In this document: positions 17,257 to 25,295 of the stretch, one piece after another
Numbering within the stretch: the stretch's first letter is position 1
How the letters are laid out: the number at the start of each line of letters is the position of its first letter
DNA from: Streptomyces pseudovenezuelae
GTDB lineage: Bacteria > Actinomycetota > Actinomycetes > Streptomycetales > Streptomycetaceae
Length of the DNA stretch: 64,000 nt
Direction of reading: 5' to 3'
Assembly (NCBI RefSeq): GCF_001513955.1
Contig: NZ_KQ948144.1
Location: 1,006,637 to 1,070,636 of the forward strand
Notes under the pieces: generated by a model
What the model saw: only the letters and a program-made list of their open reading frames with translations
What the model was told of the DNA's origin: nothing
Database searches by the model: none
Program-made: the position numbers and the translations under genes

Positions 17257-18246
17257 GTGACCGCCCCCGCGCCCTCGGCCGAGACCCTCCGTGCCGCCCT
17301 TGCCGCTCTTCTCGACGGCCTCCCCCCGAAGCAGGCCGCCCAGGCGGTGGATCGCCTGATGGCCAGCTACCGCGGGACCACCCCCACGGACGCCCCCATC
17401 CTCCGCGACCGCGCGGACGTGGCCGCCTACGCCGCCTACCGCATGCCCGCCACCTTCGAGGCGGTCCACGCGGCCCTGGAGGCGCTCGCCGAGGCCGTCC
17501 CCGGCTGGACACCGGCCGACCACATCGACATCGGCGGCGGCACCGGCGCCGCGACCTGGGCGGTCACCGCCGTCTGGCCGGGCGACCGGGCGGTCACCGT
17601 GCTCGACTGGTCCGACCCCGCGCTCGCCCTCGGCCGCGAGATCGCCGGCGCGAACCCGGCCCTGAAGGACGCCCACTGGAAGCGCGCCAGGATCGGCAAG
17701 GACCTCGCCCTGCCGGCGACCGACCTGGTCACCGTCTCGTACGTCCTCAACGAACTCACCCCGGCCGACCGCACCGCCCTCGTGGACACCGCGGCGGCGT
17801 CGGCGCGGACGGTCGTGATCGTCGAGGCCGGGACCCCCGCCGGGTACGCCCGTGTCATCGAGGCCCGCGACCGCCTGATCGCCGCCGGTTTCGGCGTCGC
17901 CGCGCCCTGCCCGCACAGTGCCGCCTGCCCGATCGTCCCCGGCGAGGACTGGTGCCACTTCTCGGCGCGGGTCAGCCGCTCCTCCCTCCACCGGCAGGTC
18001 AAGGGCGGCTCGCTGCCGTACGAGGACGAGAAGTTCAGCTATGTGGCGGCCACCCGGCTCCCCGTCACCCCGGCGCCCGCCCGGGTGATCCGCCGCCCCC
18101 AGATCCGCAAGGGCCAGGTCCTCCTCGACCTCTGCGAGCCCGACGAGCAGGTGGCCCGGCGCACGGTCACCAAGCGTCACGGCGACCTGTACAAGGCGGC
18201 GAGGGACGCGGCCTGGGGCGACGCCTGGCCCCCGGCGGACCACTAG
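17257..18246 (+). CDS. Rsm22/METTL17-family ribosomal small-subunit methyltransferase-like protein
   Basis: The 329-residue product has a SAM-binding motif HIDIGGGTGAATWA (about 89-102), VLDWSD for the second strand and VTVSYVLNEL (about 158-167), diagnostic of Rsm22. Four cysteines (218, 224, 233 and 293; pattern C-x5-C-x8-C-x59-C) fit the Fe-S site reported for mitochondrial METTL17. It should act on the small ribosomal subunit during assembly. The GTG start lies a few bases after TAGAAT (about 17246-17251), so the mRNA is probably leaderless. The stop codon TAG lies inside a MITE-like inverted repeat, so the native C-terminus may have been altered. Confidence 0.88.
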   Translation: MTAPAPSAETLRAALAALLDGLPPKQAAQAVDRLMASYRGTTPTDAPILRDRADVAAYAAYRMPATFEAVHAALEALAEAVPGWTPADHIDIGGGTGAATWAVTAVWPGDRAVTVLDWSDPALALGREIAGANPALKDAHWKRARIGKDLALPATDLVTVSYVLNELTPADRTALVDTAAASARTVVIVEAGTPAGYARVIEARDRLIAAGFGVAAPCPHSAACPIVPGEDWCHFSARVSRSSLHRQVKGGSLPYEDEKFSYVAATRLPVTPAPARVIRRPQIRKGQVLLDLCEPDEQVARRTVTKRHGDLYKAARDAAWGDAWPPADH

Positions 18247-18327
18247 GGCCTGTCGTTCGGATCAGCCCGGCGTCGGCAGAAAAGCACCGCACCTCACGGC
18301 CGGCCTGATCCAAACGACAGGCCCTAG
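18243..18327. mobile_element. MITE-like 85-bp inverted-repeat element
   Basis: Two 23-bp arms (18243-18265 and 18305-18327) are perfect inverted repeats except for one C/T difference and are separated by 39 bp. Each outer end is CTAGGGCC, so CTAG flanks both sides. The arms contain GGCCTGTCG and GGATCAG, which resemble ends of Streptomyces insertion sequences, though that recollection is unchecked. The left arm supplies the TAG stop of the Rsm22 gene. It could also fold as a transcription terminator. The stretch from here to the TetR gene shows nothing else. Confidence 0.65.
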
Positions 18328-18480
18328 CCCCGCTCCACCGGGGCCGCGGTCACGTCGAGGCGTCCCCGCCGCGCAGCGCCTCGCGGCCGATGGTGCCGCG
18401 AGTCCCGCCGGCTCCGAGCGTGTCCGCCCCCCTCGCTTCCGGCGAGACGCACCGTCTTGTCAGCCTGGTAGGTTCGCCCC

Positions 18481-19110
18481 ATGGCCACCCAGAACCCCAA
18501 GCAGACCGCACCCGACACCGCCCGGCGCAGTGAGAGGTCCCGCCGCGCCATCTACGAAGCCGCCCTCGACCTCGTCGTGGAGGCCGGCTACCCGAAGACC
18601 ACGATCGAGGGCATCGCCGCCCGCGCGGGAGTCGGCAAGCAGACGATCTACCGCTGGTGGTCGTCGAAGGCGGAGGTGCTGATGGAGGCCTTCCTCGACC
18701 TGAGCGAGCAGGCGGCACGGGAGGCCGGCCCCGAGAAGGTGTACGTCATCCCGGACACCGGCGACCTCGCCGCCGACCTCAAGGCCGTACTGCGGCTCAC
18801 CGTGGACCAGCTCAAGGACCCCCGCTTCGAAGCCCCGTCCCGGGCCCTGGCGGCGGAGGGCGTCGTCGACGAGAAGGTCGGCCGGGCCTTCGTGGCCAAG
18901 CTCCTCGAACCCTCGCTCCAGCTGTACGTCGACCGGGTGCGCGCCGCCCAGGAGGCCGGCCAGGTGCGCCCCGAGATCGACCCGCGCATCGCCCTCGAAC
19001 TCTGGGTCTCCCCCCTCGCCCAGCGCTGGCTCCAGTACACCGGCCCGATCAGCTACGACTACACCGACACCCTCGTCGACTACGCCCTGCACGGCATCGC
19101 TCCCCGCTGA
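18481..19110 (+). CDS. TetR/AcrR-family transcriptional regulator
   Basis: The 209-residue protein has an N-terminal TetR DNA-binding domain: RRAIYEAALDLVVEAGYPKTT followed by the helix-turn-helix IEGIAARAGVGKQTIYRWWSSKAEVL (about 40-65). The rest is an all-helical ligand domain with the pattern DPRIALELWVSPLAQRWL seen in a common actinobacterial subgroup. The ATG follows six bases after TAGGTT, suggesting a leaderless transcript. The target is not obvious: neighbours are the Rsm22 gene upstream and a primase-like gene downstream. No palindrome at its promoter was identified. Confidence 0.9.
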   Translation: MATQNPKQTAPDTARRSERSRRAIYEAALDLVVEAGYPKTTIEGIAARAGVGKQTIYRWWSSKAEVLMEAFLDLSEQAAREAGPEKVYVIPDTGDLAADLKAVLRLTVDQLKDPRFEAPSRALAAEGVVDEKVGRAFVAKLLEPSLQLYVDRVRAAQEAGQVRPEIDPRIALELWVSPLAQRWLQYTGPISYDYTDTLVDYALHGIAPR

Positions 19111-19232
19111 CCCGTACCCGGCCAACGGGCATTGGTTCCGAACCCCTCATATCCGCTCAGGGCCCCCCGGAGCAGAGGAAGGTGGGACCATGAGGCATGC
19201 TGTTTGGCACGACAGCGAGGCGAGGGTGGTAG

Positions 19233-19970
19233 ATGAGCGCGGAGTCGGGAGGCCGGACCGGCCTGCAGGGCAAACTCTCCCAGTGGCTGCGCGGACGCCG
19301 GCCGAAGGAGACCGCCGCCGAGGGTGACGGCGGTCGTGAGGCCCTGCTGCTGGCCGCCGCCTCAGCGGGACTCCCGCTCGCGCCCGCCGCGCATCCCGCC
19401 CCCGGATACCGCTGCTCCTGCGACCGCGTCGGCTGTCCCACACCGGCCCGTCATCCCGTGTCCTTCGCCTGGCAGACCCAGTCGACCACCGACCGTACCC
19501 AGATCGAGCGCTGGGCCCGGCACCAGCCGCAGGCCAACTTCATCACCGCGACCGGCATGGTCCACGACGTCCTCGACGTCCCCCTGGAGGCCGGCCTGGA
19601 GGCCCTGGAGCGGCTCCTGGACTCCGGGATCGAGGTCGGCCCGGTCGCCGAGAGCGACGACGGGCGGCTCCTCTTCTTCACCCTCACCCGCGGCACCCCC
19701 GAGGACGAGGACGAGTGGTGGCCGTGCGAGCTGGACTGCCACCCCGAGACGGCGGACGAACACCCCGGCCTGCGCTGGCACTGCCGCGGGTCCTACGTCC
19801 TCGTACCGCCCGCCCGGCTGCCCGGCGACCAGACCGTGCACTGGGTCCGCGGCCTCGAACACCCGCTGCCCGACCCGCTCAGTCTCCTGGAAGTCCTCAC
19901 CGACGTCTGCTCCCGCCATGTCGGCGCCGAGCCGGACCACACGAACGCGGCCTGGCCCCTGCGCCGGTAG
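19233..19970 (+). CDS. Primase/polymerase (Prim-Pol)-like protein
   Basis: The 245-residue product resembles the Streptomyces proteins named bifunctional DNA primase/polymerase. The markers are a Cys-rich segment GYRCSCDRVGCPTPARHPVSF (about residues 58-77, shown in part) and a downstream VHDVLDVPLEAG where the family has its acidic metal residues. Later come WHCRGSYVLVPPARLPG and a C-terminal helix. It lacks a helicase domain, and only one clear acidic pair is seen, so activity is doubtful. The start has a GAGGGTGGTAG site. It stands alone. A regulatory or repair role is possible but not shown. Confidence 0.72.
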   Translation: MSAESGGRTGLQGKLSQWLRGRRPKETAAEGDGGREALLLAAASAGLPLAPAAHPAPGYRCSCDRVGCPTPARHPVSFAWQTQSTTDRTQIERWARHQPQANFITATGMVHDVLDVPLEAGLEALERLLDSGIEVGPVAESDDGRLLFFTLTRGTPEDEDEWWPCELDCHPETADEHPGLRWHCRGSYVLVPPARLPGDQTVHWVRGLEHPLPDPLSLLEVLTDVCSRHVGAEPDHTNAAWPLRR

Positions 19971-20000
19971 CAGCCGGTAGCAGCCGGAAGCCACTGATTC

Positions 20001-21002
20001 TTACGAGCCCTTCGCGGACGTCAGTCCCTGGATCCGCCCGAGCACGTCGACCTGCCGGTCGCCCGCGCCCTTCGGCGGGTCGAGCGCCACCTCGTTGGAG
20101 ACGAACTCCATCATCAGGGACTGCTTGATCTCGCCGGTCGTCAGCGCGAGCACGGCGTCACCGGGGTTGGGCACCGACGTACCGGAGTGGGCCGTCTCCT
20201 TCACGTAGTGGTGCGTGGCGAAGAACACCAGCGCCCCGCCGTCCTGCGTGCGCAGCGCCAGCGGCGCGTAGGCGTCGTTCGCCAGCGGCTCGTCGATGTA
20301 CTGGGTGGCAAGGCCCGGCCGGATGGCGCCCTTCGCCCGGTCCGCCCGCCACACACTGGTGTGCGAGCCGTCCGCGAAGACGTCCCCGCCGCTCTTCAGG
20401 TAGTCCGTGTAGTCCTTGCTCAGGTCCCCGGGCGCGGTGGCCAGATCGGTCGAGTTCGCCGGGACCGCCTCGGCCCAGCCGTCCGCGTCCGTCTTGAACT
20501 GCGGCACCTTGCCCTCGGCCACCAGCGTCAGATACGCCACCTGGAACGGCTCGTTCATGCCGTCGCGGGTGAACACGAACAGCCAGCGTGCGCTGCCGCC
20601 CTTGTTGCCGGCCGCGTCGGCGACGAACCAGCGCGGCCAGCCCGCCTTCTTCGGGATGGTGTACGTCACGTCCGACAGCTTCAGCGGGGTGTGCGAGGCG
20701 TTGCCGCTCGGGCTGTTGGCCTTGCCCGCCTTCAGCCGCGCCGCGTCGATGGCCCCGAGCGCACCGGTGACATGCGACGCGTCCAGGGAGCTGTCGTACG
20801 CCTTGTCCGCCGCGTTGTACGCGTTCGTGAACTGCTGGAGCGCCTTGGCGGCCTCCGCCTTGGTGGTCGCGGGAAGCACCTCCCGCTCGCCGTGCACCAC
20901 CACGCATCCGCTCGCCGTCATCGACAAAGCGGTCACAGAGGCTGCTATCAGTGCGCTCCGGTCAAGCCTGCGGAGCCTTCGAGGGCCGCGATCCCTGCTC
21001 AT
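20001..21002 (-). CDS. Secreted lipoprotein, translationally coupled to efeU
   Basis: The 333-residue product begins with a basic region and a lipoprotein signal peptide ending at MTASGC (Cys about 33). The exported part (LPATTKAEAAKALQQFTNAYNAADKAYDSS, shown here only as its themes: helical N-terminus, then WPRWFVAD, ARWLFVFTRDG, TQYIDEPLA and a late HHYVKETA) resembles a family of uncharacterised actinobacterial lipoproteins. Its start overlaps the last 41 bases of efeU, with GAAGG seven bases before ATG 21002. It therefore shares the iron-uptake transcript. A role in iron capture or in holding the Efe complex is inferred from position only. Confidence 0.82.
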   Translation of the reverse strand: MSRDRGPRRLRRLDRSALIAASVTALSMTASGCVVVHGEREVLPATTKAEAAKALQQFTNAYNAADKAYDSSLDASHVTGALGAIDAARLKAGKANSPSGNASHTPLKLSDVTYTIPKKAGWPRWFVADAAGNKGGSARWLFVFTRDGMNEPFQVAYLTLVAEGKVPQFKTDADGWAEAVPANSTDLATAPGDLSKDYTDYLKSGGDVFADGSHTSVWRADRAKGAIRPGLATQYIDEPLANDAYAPLALRTQDGGALVFFATHHYVKETAHSGTSVPNPGDAVLALTTGEIKQSLMMEFVSNEVALDPPKGAGDRQVDVLGRIQGLTSAKGS

Positions 21003-21834
21003 CAGGTGCCTTCACCTTCCCCTTCCCGGAGGCGAACCCTACCGGGGCGAGGAACAGCGCGAGCGTCGGGATCAAGTACAGCAGCCACACCGTGACCTGA
21101 AGGACGGTCGGGTCCGGCTGGAAGTTGAACACGCCCTTCAGGAGCGTGCCGTACCAGCTGTCCGGAGGGATGGTGTCGCTGATGTCGAAGGCCCTGTCGC
21201 GCAGGCCGGGCAGCCAGTTCGCCTCCTGGAGGTCGTGGAAGCCGTACGCCAGCACGCCCGCGGCCACGACGACCAGCATGCCGCCGGTCCAGGTGAAGAA
21301 CTTGGCCAGGTTGATGCGCAGGGCGCCGCGGTAGAACAGCCAGCCCAGGAAGACCGCCGTGGCGATACCGAGAGCCGCGCCGACCAGCGGGCGCGGGGTG
21401 CCGTCACCGGCCGCGTGCACCGACGCCCAGACGAACAGGGCGGTCTCGAGGCCCTCCCGGCCCACCGCGAGGAACGCGGTGGCGACCAGGGCGGCGGTGC
21501 CCATCTGCAGGGCGGCGTCCAGCTTGCCGTGCAGTTCGGACTTCAGGTGCCGGGCGGTGCGCCGCATCCAGAAGACCATCCACGTCACCAGGCCGACCGC
21601 GATGACCGACAGGGAGCCGCCGAGCGCCTCCTGGGCCTCGAACGTCAGCTCCTGCGAGCCGAATTCGAGCGCGCACCCGAAGCCGAGGGCGAGCGCGACC
21701 GCGACGCCGATGCCGATCCAGATGGGCCGCAGGGCGTCCCGGCGGCCCGTCTTGACCAGGTAGGCGATGAGGATGCAGACGACCAGGCTGGCTTCCAGCC
21801 CCTCGCGCAGACCGATCAGGTAGTTGGAGAACAC
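20962..21834 (-). CDS. efeU: EfeU, FTR1-family iron permease
   Basis: The 290-residue membrane protein has seven or so helices and two REGLE motifs: LREGLEASLVV at about 8-18 and VGREGLETALFV about 130-140. These Glu residues carry iron through the FTR1/EfeU channel. Charged RR and HLKSELHGKL loops lie between helices. It imports ferric iron delivered after EfeB oxidation and EfeO capture. GTG 21834 is three bases after the efeB stop. The C-terminal tail (GKGKVKAPDEQGSRPSKAPQA, partly) overlaps the lipoprotein gene. Expression is expected under iron limitation through the boxes upstream of efeO. Confidence 0.94.
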   Translation of the reverse strand: MFSNYLIGLREGLEASLVVCILIAYLVKTGRRDALRPIWIGIGVAVALALGFGCALEFGSQELTFEAQEALGGSLSVIAVGLVTWMVFWMRRTARHLKSELHGKLDAALQMGTAALVATAFLAVGREGLETALFVWASVHAAGDGTPRPLVGAALGIATAVFLGWLFYRGALRINLAKFFTWTGGMLVVVAAGVLAYGFHDLQEANWLPGLRDRAFDISDTIPPDSWYGTLLKGVFNFQPDPTVLQVTVWLLYLIPTLALFLAPVGFASGKGKVKAPDEQGSRPSKAPQA

Positions 21835-21837
21835 GGG

Positions 21838-23097
21838 TCAGGCCTCCTCGGAGAACAGCGTGCTGCCCCACCAGTCGTCCTTGTCACGGACGCCGGGCGG
21901 GACGGCGAAGACCGCTGAACCCACGTGCTGGATGTACTCGTTGAGCGCGTCGGTGGCCAGATGGCGCTGGATGCGGATGAAGCCCTCCCGGACGTCCTTC
22001 ATGTACGCCAGGAAGAACAGTCCCGCGTCCAGCCGGCCCAGACCGTCGGTGCCGTCGGTGAAGGAGTAGCCGCGGCGCAGGATCGTCGCCCCGCCGTTGG
22101 AGTCGGGGTGCGCGAGCCGGACGTGCGCGTCGGGCTTCATCGCCGGCAGGAACGGCTTGTCGCGCTCCTTGGCCTTGCCGACCGGGGCGCCCTCGCCCTT
22201 GTCGCGGCCGAAGACGTCCTCCTGCTCCTGCAGCGAGGTGCGGTCCCAGGTCTCGATGTGCATGCGGATGCGGCGGGCGACGAGGTAGGAGCCGCCGTGC
22301 ATCCACGGGGCGTCCTTGGCGTCCTGGGCGGAGTCCGCCCACACGAACTTCTTCAGCCGGTCGGTCTCCGTGCCCGCGATGTTGCGGGTGCCGTCCTTGA
22401 AGCCCATCAGATTGCGCGGGGTCTGCGCGTCGGGCGTGGTCGAGGACGTCTTGCCGAAGCCGAGCTGCGACCACCTGATGACGACCTTGCCGAAGCCGAT
22501 CCGGGCGAGGTTGCGGATCGCGTGCACGGCGACCTGCGGGTCGTCCGCGCAGGCCTGGACGCACAGGTCGCCGCCGCTGCGGTTCTTGTCGAGGTTGTCC
22601 CCGGCGAACTGGGGGAGGTCGACGAGCGCCTCGGGCCGCCGGTCGGCCAGGTCGAACTTCTCGAAGAGGGAGGGACCGAAGCCGATCGTCAGCGTCAGCC
22701 GCGACGGCTTGAGCCCGAGCGCCTCCCCGGTGTCGTCCGGCGGCGCCTCGGCGAGACCGCCGTACGCGCCTTCCCCGACGGCCTTGCCCGCGGTCATCCG
22801 GCGGGCCGCGGCCGTCCAGTCCTTGAGCATCTGCACGAACTCGGCGCGGTCCTCCGTCGTCACGTCGAACGCGGCGAAGTGCAGCCGGTCCTGCACGGGC
22901 GTGGCGATGCCGGCCTGGTGGGTGCCGTGGAACTCCACGGCGACACCGGCCTCGGCGGCGGTCGGGGTGATGTCGTCCCCGGTACGGGTCACCGCGACCG
23001 CGCCACCGGCCGCGGCGGCACCGAGCGCGAGCCCGGCCCCGCCCCAGCCGATGAGCGCGCGGCGCGAGGGCGTCGACTCCTGGGTCGTGTCCGTCAT
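21838..23097 (-). CDS. efeB: EfeB, Tat-exported Dyp-type heme peroxidase
   Basis: The 419-residue product has a Tat signal peptide with SRRALIGWGG at about 11-20 and a hydrophobic Ala/Gly stretch. The Dyp motif GxxDG appears as GFKDGTRNI near 228-236. RMTAGKAVGEG and SRLTLTIGFGPSLFEKF are further family lines, and an HPDSNGGATILRRGYSF segment supplies the heme-distal Arg region near the C-terminus. EfeB oxidises ferrous iron, or releases iron from heme, at the cell surface with peroxide. The start lies 10 bases after the efeO stop. It belongs to the efeO-efeB-efeU-lipoprotein transcript. Confidence 0.94.
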   Translation of the reverse strand: MTDTTQESTPSRRALIGWGGAGLALGAAAAGGAVAVTRTGDDITPTAAEAGVAVEFHGTHQAGIATPVQDRLHFAAFDVTTEDRAEFVQMLKDWTAAARRMTAGKAVGEGAYGGLAEAPPDDTGEALGLKPSRLTLTIGFGPSLFEKFDLADRRPEALVDLPQFAGDNLDKNRSGGDLCVQACADDPQVAVHAIRNLARIGFGKVVIRWSQLGFGKTSSTTPDAQTPRNLMGFKDGTRNIAGTETDRLKKFVWADSAQDAKDAPWMHGGSYLVARRIRMHIETWDRTSLQEQEDVFGRDKGEGAPVGKAKERDKPFLPAMKPDAHVRLAHPDSNGGATILRRGYSFTDGTDGLGRLDAGLFFLAYMKDVREGFIRIQRHLATDALNEYIQHVGSAVFAVPPGVRDKDDWWGSTLFSEEA

Positions 23098-23107
23098 CGC
23101 CCCGGCC

Positions 23108-24253
23108 TCAGGCGGACTTGGTGACGACGGCGGCGGCGAGCTTGGACAGCGGCTCCGCGAGCGCGTTCACCGCGTCCGACAGCTGCTTGCGATCAGCGTC
23201 GCCGACCTTGTCGTACGAGGTGAAGTCGTACGACGACTTGTCGGTCCGGTACTTGTCCAGCAGCGTGTCGATCGCGGCGAACTGCTTGTCGAGCTCGGTG
23301 ACCAGGGCCGCGTTGTTCTCCTTGGCGACCGGCTTCAGCAGTTCGTACGACTTCTCGGCGCCCTCCACGTTGGCCTTGAAGTCGACGAGGTCGGTGTGCG
23401 AGTAGCGCTCCTCCTCGCCGGTGACCTTGCCGGTGGCGACCTCGTCGAGGAGTTCCTTGGCGCCGTTGGCCATGGAGGTCGGCGTGATGGCCGCCTTGCC
23501 GACCCGGCTCTGCCAGTCGGTGAGGTCGCTGATCAGCTTGTCGGCGAGGGTCTTGTCCTCGGCGGTGATCTTCTTGTCCTGCCAGAGGGACTTCTCCAGG
23601 CGGTGCCAGCCGGTCCACTTCTGGCCGTCCTCCAGGCCGTCCTCGCGTACGTCGACCTGCGGGTCGATGTCCCCGAAGGACTCCGCGACCGGCTCGGTGC
23701 GCTCCCAGCCGATGCGGGAGGGGGCGTAGGCCTTCTTGGCGGCCGCGAGGTCCCCGGCCTTGACCGCGGCGGCGAAGGTCTTCGCCAGCGGCAGGGTCGC
23801 GTCGGCCTGCTCCTGCGCGTACTTGCGGTACGCGGCCACGGCGGCGTCGAGGCGCGGGTCGCGCTTGGCCGCGGTCCCGCCGGTGGCCTTGACCTCCTGG
23901 CGGATGCCGTCGCCCTTCATGCCGGGCTTGCAGGCGATCGTGTAGGCGCCGGCCTTCACCTCGGCGGTGACCTTCTGCTTGGTGCCCGGGCCGATGTTCT
24001 CGCGCTCGGTGACGATCCGGTCGTCCGGGAACAGCACGTAGACCTCGGTGACCTTGGAGCCCTTGTTCTCGATCGCGAGTTCCACGTGGCCGGCCGGGAA
24101 CTCCTTCTTGGAGACCTCGCACTTGCTGTCCGTGGCGGTCACGTCGATGACGCGGTCGCTGTCGCCGGAGCTTCCCTTCTCCGTGCACCCCGTGACGGCG
24201 GTCAGAGCCGCCACGGCGGTGGCGGTGACGACGGACAGTCTGGCGGCTCGCAT
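23108..24253 (-). CDS. efeO: EfeO, iron-binding lipoprotein (M75 domain)
   Basis: The 381-residue protein has a lipoprotein signal ending LTAVTGC (Cys about 22). It has a cupredoxin-like N-domain (DVTATDSKCEVSKKEFPAGH to AYTIACKPGMKGDGIRQE, in part) and a C-terminal M75/imelysin-like four-helix domain with the HxxE motif in GWHRLEKSLW. EfeO captures iron outside and hands it to EfeU. ATG 24253 was chosen because GGAG is six bases upstream; an in-frame ATG at 24283 is less likely. It is the first gene of the operon and lies behind two iron boxes. Confidence 0.93.
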   Translation of the reverse strand: MRAARLSVVTATAVAALTAVTGCTEKGSSGDSDRVIDVTATDSKCEVSKKEFPAGHVELAIENKGSKVTEVYVLFPDDRIVTERENIGPGTKQKVTAEVKAGAYTIACKPGMKGDGIRQEVKATGGTAAKRDPRLDAAVAAYRKYAQEQADATLPLAKTFAAAVKAGDLAAAKKAYAPSRIGWERTEPVAESFGDIDPQVDVREDGLEDGQKWTGWHRLEKSLWQDKKITAEDKTLADKLISDLTDWQSRVGKAAITPTSMANGAKELLDEVATGKVTGEEERYSHTDLVDFKANVEGAEKSYELLKPVAKENNAALVTELDKQFAAIDTLLDKYRTDKSSYDFTSYDKVGDADRKQLSDAVNALAEPLSKLAAAVVTKSA

Positions 24254-24303
24254 GCGGGCTCCTGGTGCTGACGTGAACATCACGTGACGGGTGTCACATA
24301 TTT

Positions 24304-24341
24304 GGTGAGGCTGGCCTAACTTATCTGAGGCTTACCTGAGT
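24304..24341 (-). promoter_or_regulatory. Tandem iron boxes (DmdR/IdeR-type) upstream of efeO
   Basis: GGTGAGGCTGGCCTAACTT (24304-24322) and ATCTGAGGCTTACCTGAGT (24323-24341) are adjacent 19-bp matches to the actinobacterial iron box (TTAGGTTAGGCTAACCTAA). The first matches at most positions and the second is weaker. They lie about 50-90 bp before the efeO start, where bound repressor would block the promoter when iron is plentiful. The remaining gap to 24650 has no supported gene. Confidence 0.75.
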
Positions 24342-24650
24342 GATACCGCGTGATGGCTCAAAACAGACACCAAGGGAAGGTCAAGGGAAGTTCAAAGCTT
24401 CTGCCCGGAGGTCATGCGCGAGGCACGCGTGCGGGGGTGCGGAAGCGCCTCGCTCCGCTGGCCACGGACCCGCGGGAGCCGTCGTCGACGACGGTCCCGC
24501 CCGATAGGGCCGCCGGCGCCGGCACAGGCGGCGCACAGGATCGCGAACCGGCGCGCGAGGGTGGCGGCGGGCCCGGGACCGTGCCCCACCACGAGACCGC
24601 GTCACCGGCGTGCGCTCTTTCCCCGACAGTCAGGATGCTTGAATTCCCCC

Positions 24651-25295
24651 GTGACTGACTACGACGTGCTGCGCGTCTTCTGCGCGCCGAACGGCGGCTA
24701 CGGCAATGAGCTGGGAGTCGTCCGCGAGGGGTCCGTGCTGCCGGACCGCGACGAGCGACAGGCCTTCGCCGCCAAACTCGGCTTCAGCGAGACCGTGTTC
24801 GTCGACGATCCCGAGCGGGGCGTCATCGACATCTACACGCCCTCCGTACGGCTGGCGTTCGCCGGATACCCGTGTGTCGGGGCCGCCTGGCTGCTCGACG
24901 TGCCCGAGCTCGTCACGCCCGCCGGGGTCGTCGGAACCCGGCTCGACGGGGAGTTCAGCTGGATCGAGGCGCGGGCCGAGTGGGCGGCGCCCCGGACCTT
25001 CAGGCAGTACGGCACCGCCGCCGAGGTGGACGATCTGGCCGTGCCGGCGGCGGGGGAGTGGATCTACGCCTGGGCCTGGGAGGACGAGGCCGCCGGGCGG
25101 GTCCGGGCCCGTGGCTTTCCCGGCCGGGGTGACGGGGTCGAGGAGGACGAGGCCACCGGTGCCGCGGCTCTCCAGCTCACCGCCGCACTGGGGCGGGCCC
25201 TGAACATCGTCCAGGGCGCCGGCTCCCAGATCCTCACCGCCCCGCAGCCCGGAGGATGGGTCGAGGTGGGAGGCCGGGTCTTCCTGGAGCGCTGA
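24651..25295 (+). CDS. PhzF-family protein (isomerase-like)
   Basis: The 214-residue product has the PhzF opening: YDVLRVFCAPNGGYGNELGVV, with the N-terminal fold containing DPERGVIDIYTPSVRLAFAGYPCVGAAWLL. Here the usual GHPT/GNP loop is replaced by AGYPCVG. A second half contains DEATGAAALQLTAALGRAL, the ExTG-type anion-binding loop, and GSQILTAPQPGGWVEVGGRV. It is shorter than typical PhzF (about 280 residues). The catalytic Glu equivalent near residue 45 is not clear. Members isomerise small acids, but this one cannot be assigned a substrate. GTG 24651 follows a weak -10, suggesting a leaderless start. It is divergent from efeO. Confidence 0.75.
   Translation: MTDYDVLRVFCAPNGGYGNELGVVREGSVLPDRDERQAFAAKLGFSETVFVDDPERGVIDIYTPSVRLAFAGYPCVGAAWLLDVPELVTPAGVVGTRLDGEFSWIEARAEWAAPRTFRQYGTAAEVDDLAVPAAGEWIYAWAWEDEAAGRVRARGFPGRGDGVEEDEATGAAALQLTAALGRALNIVQGAGSQILTAPQPGGWVEVGGRVFLER

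Noticed and set aside
12969..17512. Very long frames opposite the MFS, serine hydrolase and repeat arrays
   Set aside because: They are Arg/Gly/Pro-rich, lack domains and arise from composition and repeats; the genes on the other strands have clear motifs.
15925..18243. Minus frame through the 20-bp array encoding a 20-residue repeat protein
   Set aside because: The 20-bp period gives the same kind of repeat in all six frames and there is no ribosome site, so a repeat protein is not supported.
19111..19232. Sigma-54-like TTGGCAC before the primase-like gene
   Set aside because: The partner GC element is not at the right spacing and Streptomyces is not known to use sigma-54.
24342..24650. 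Small frames between efeO and the PhzF gene
   Set aside because: Both strands give Arg/Pro-rich products without ribosome sites; judged non-coding.
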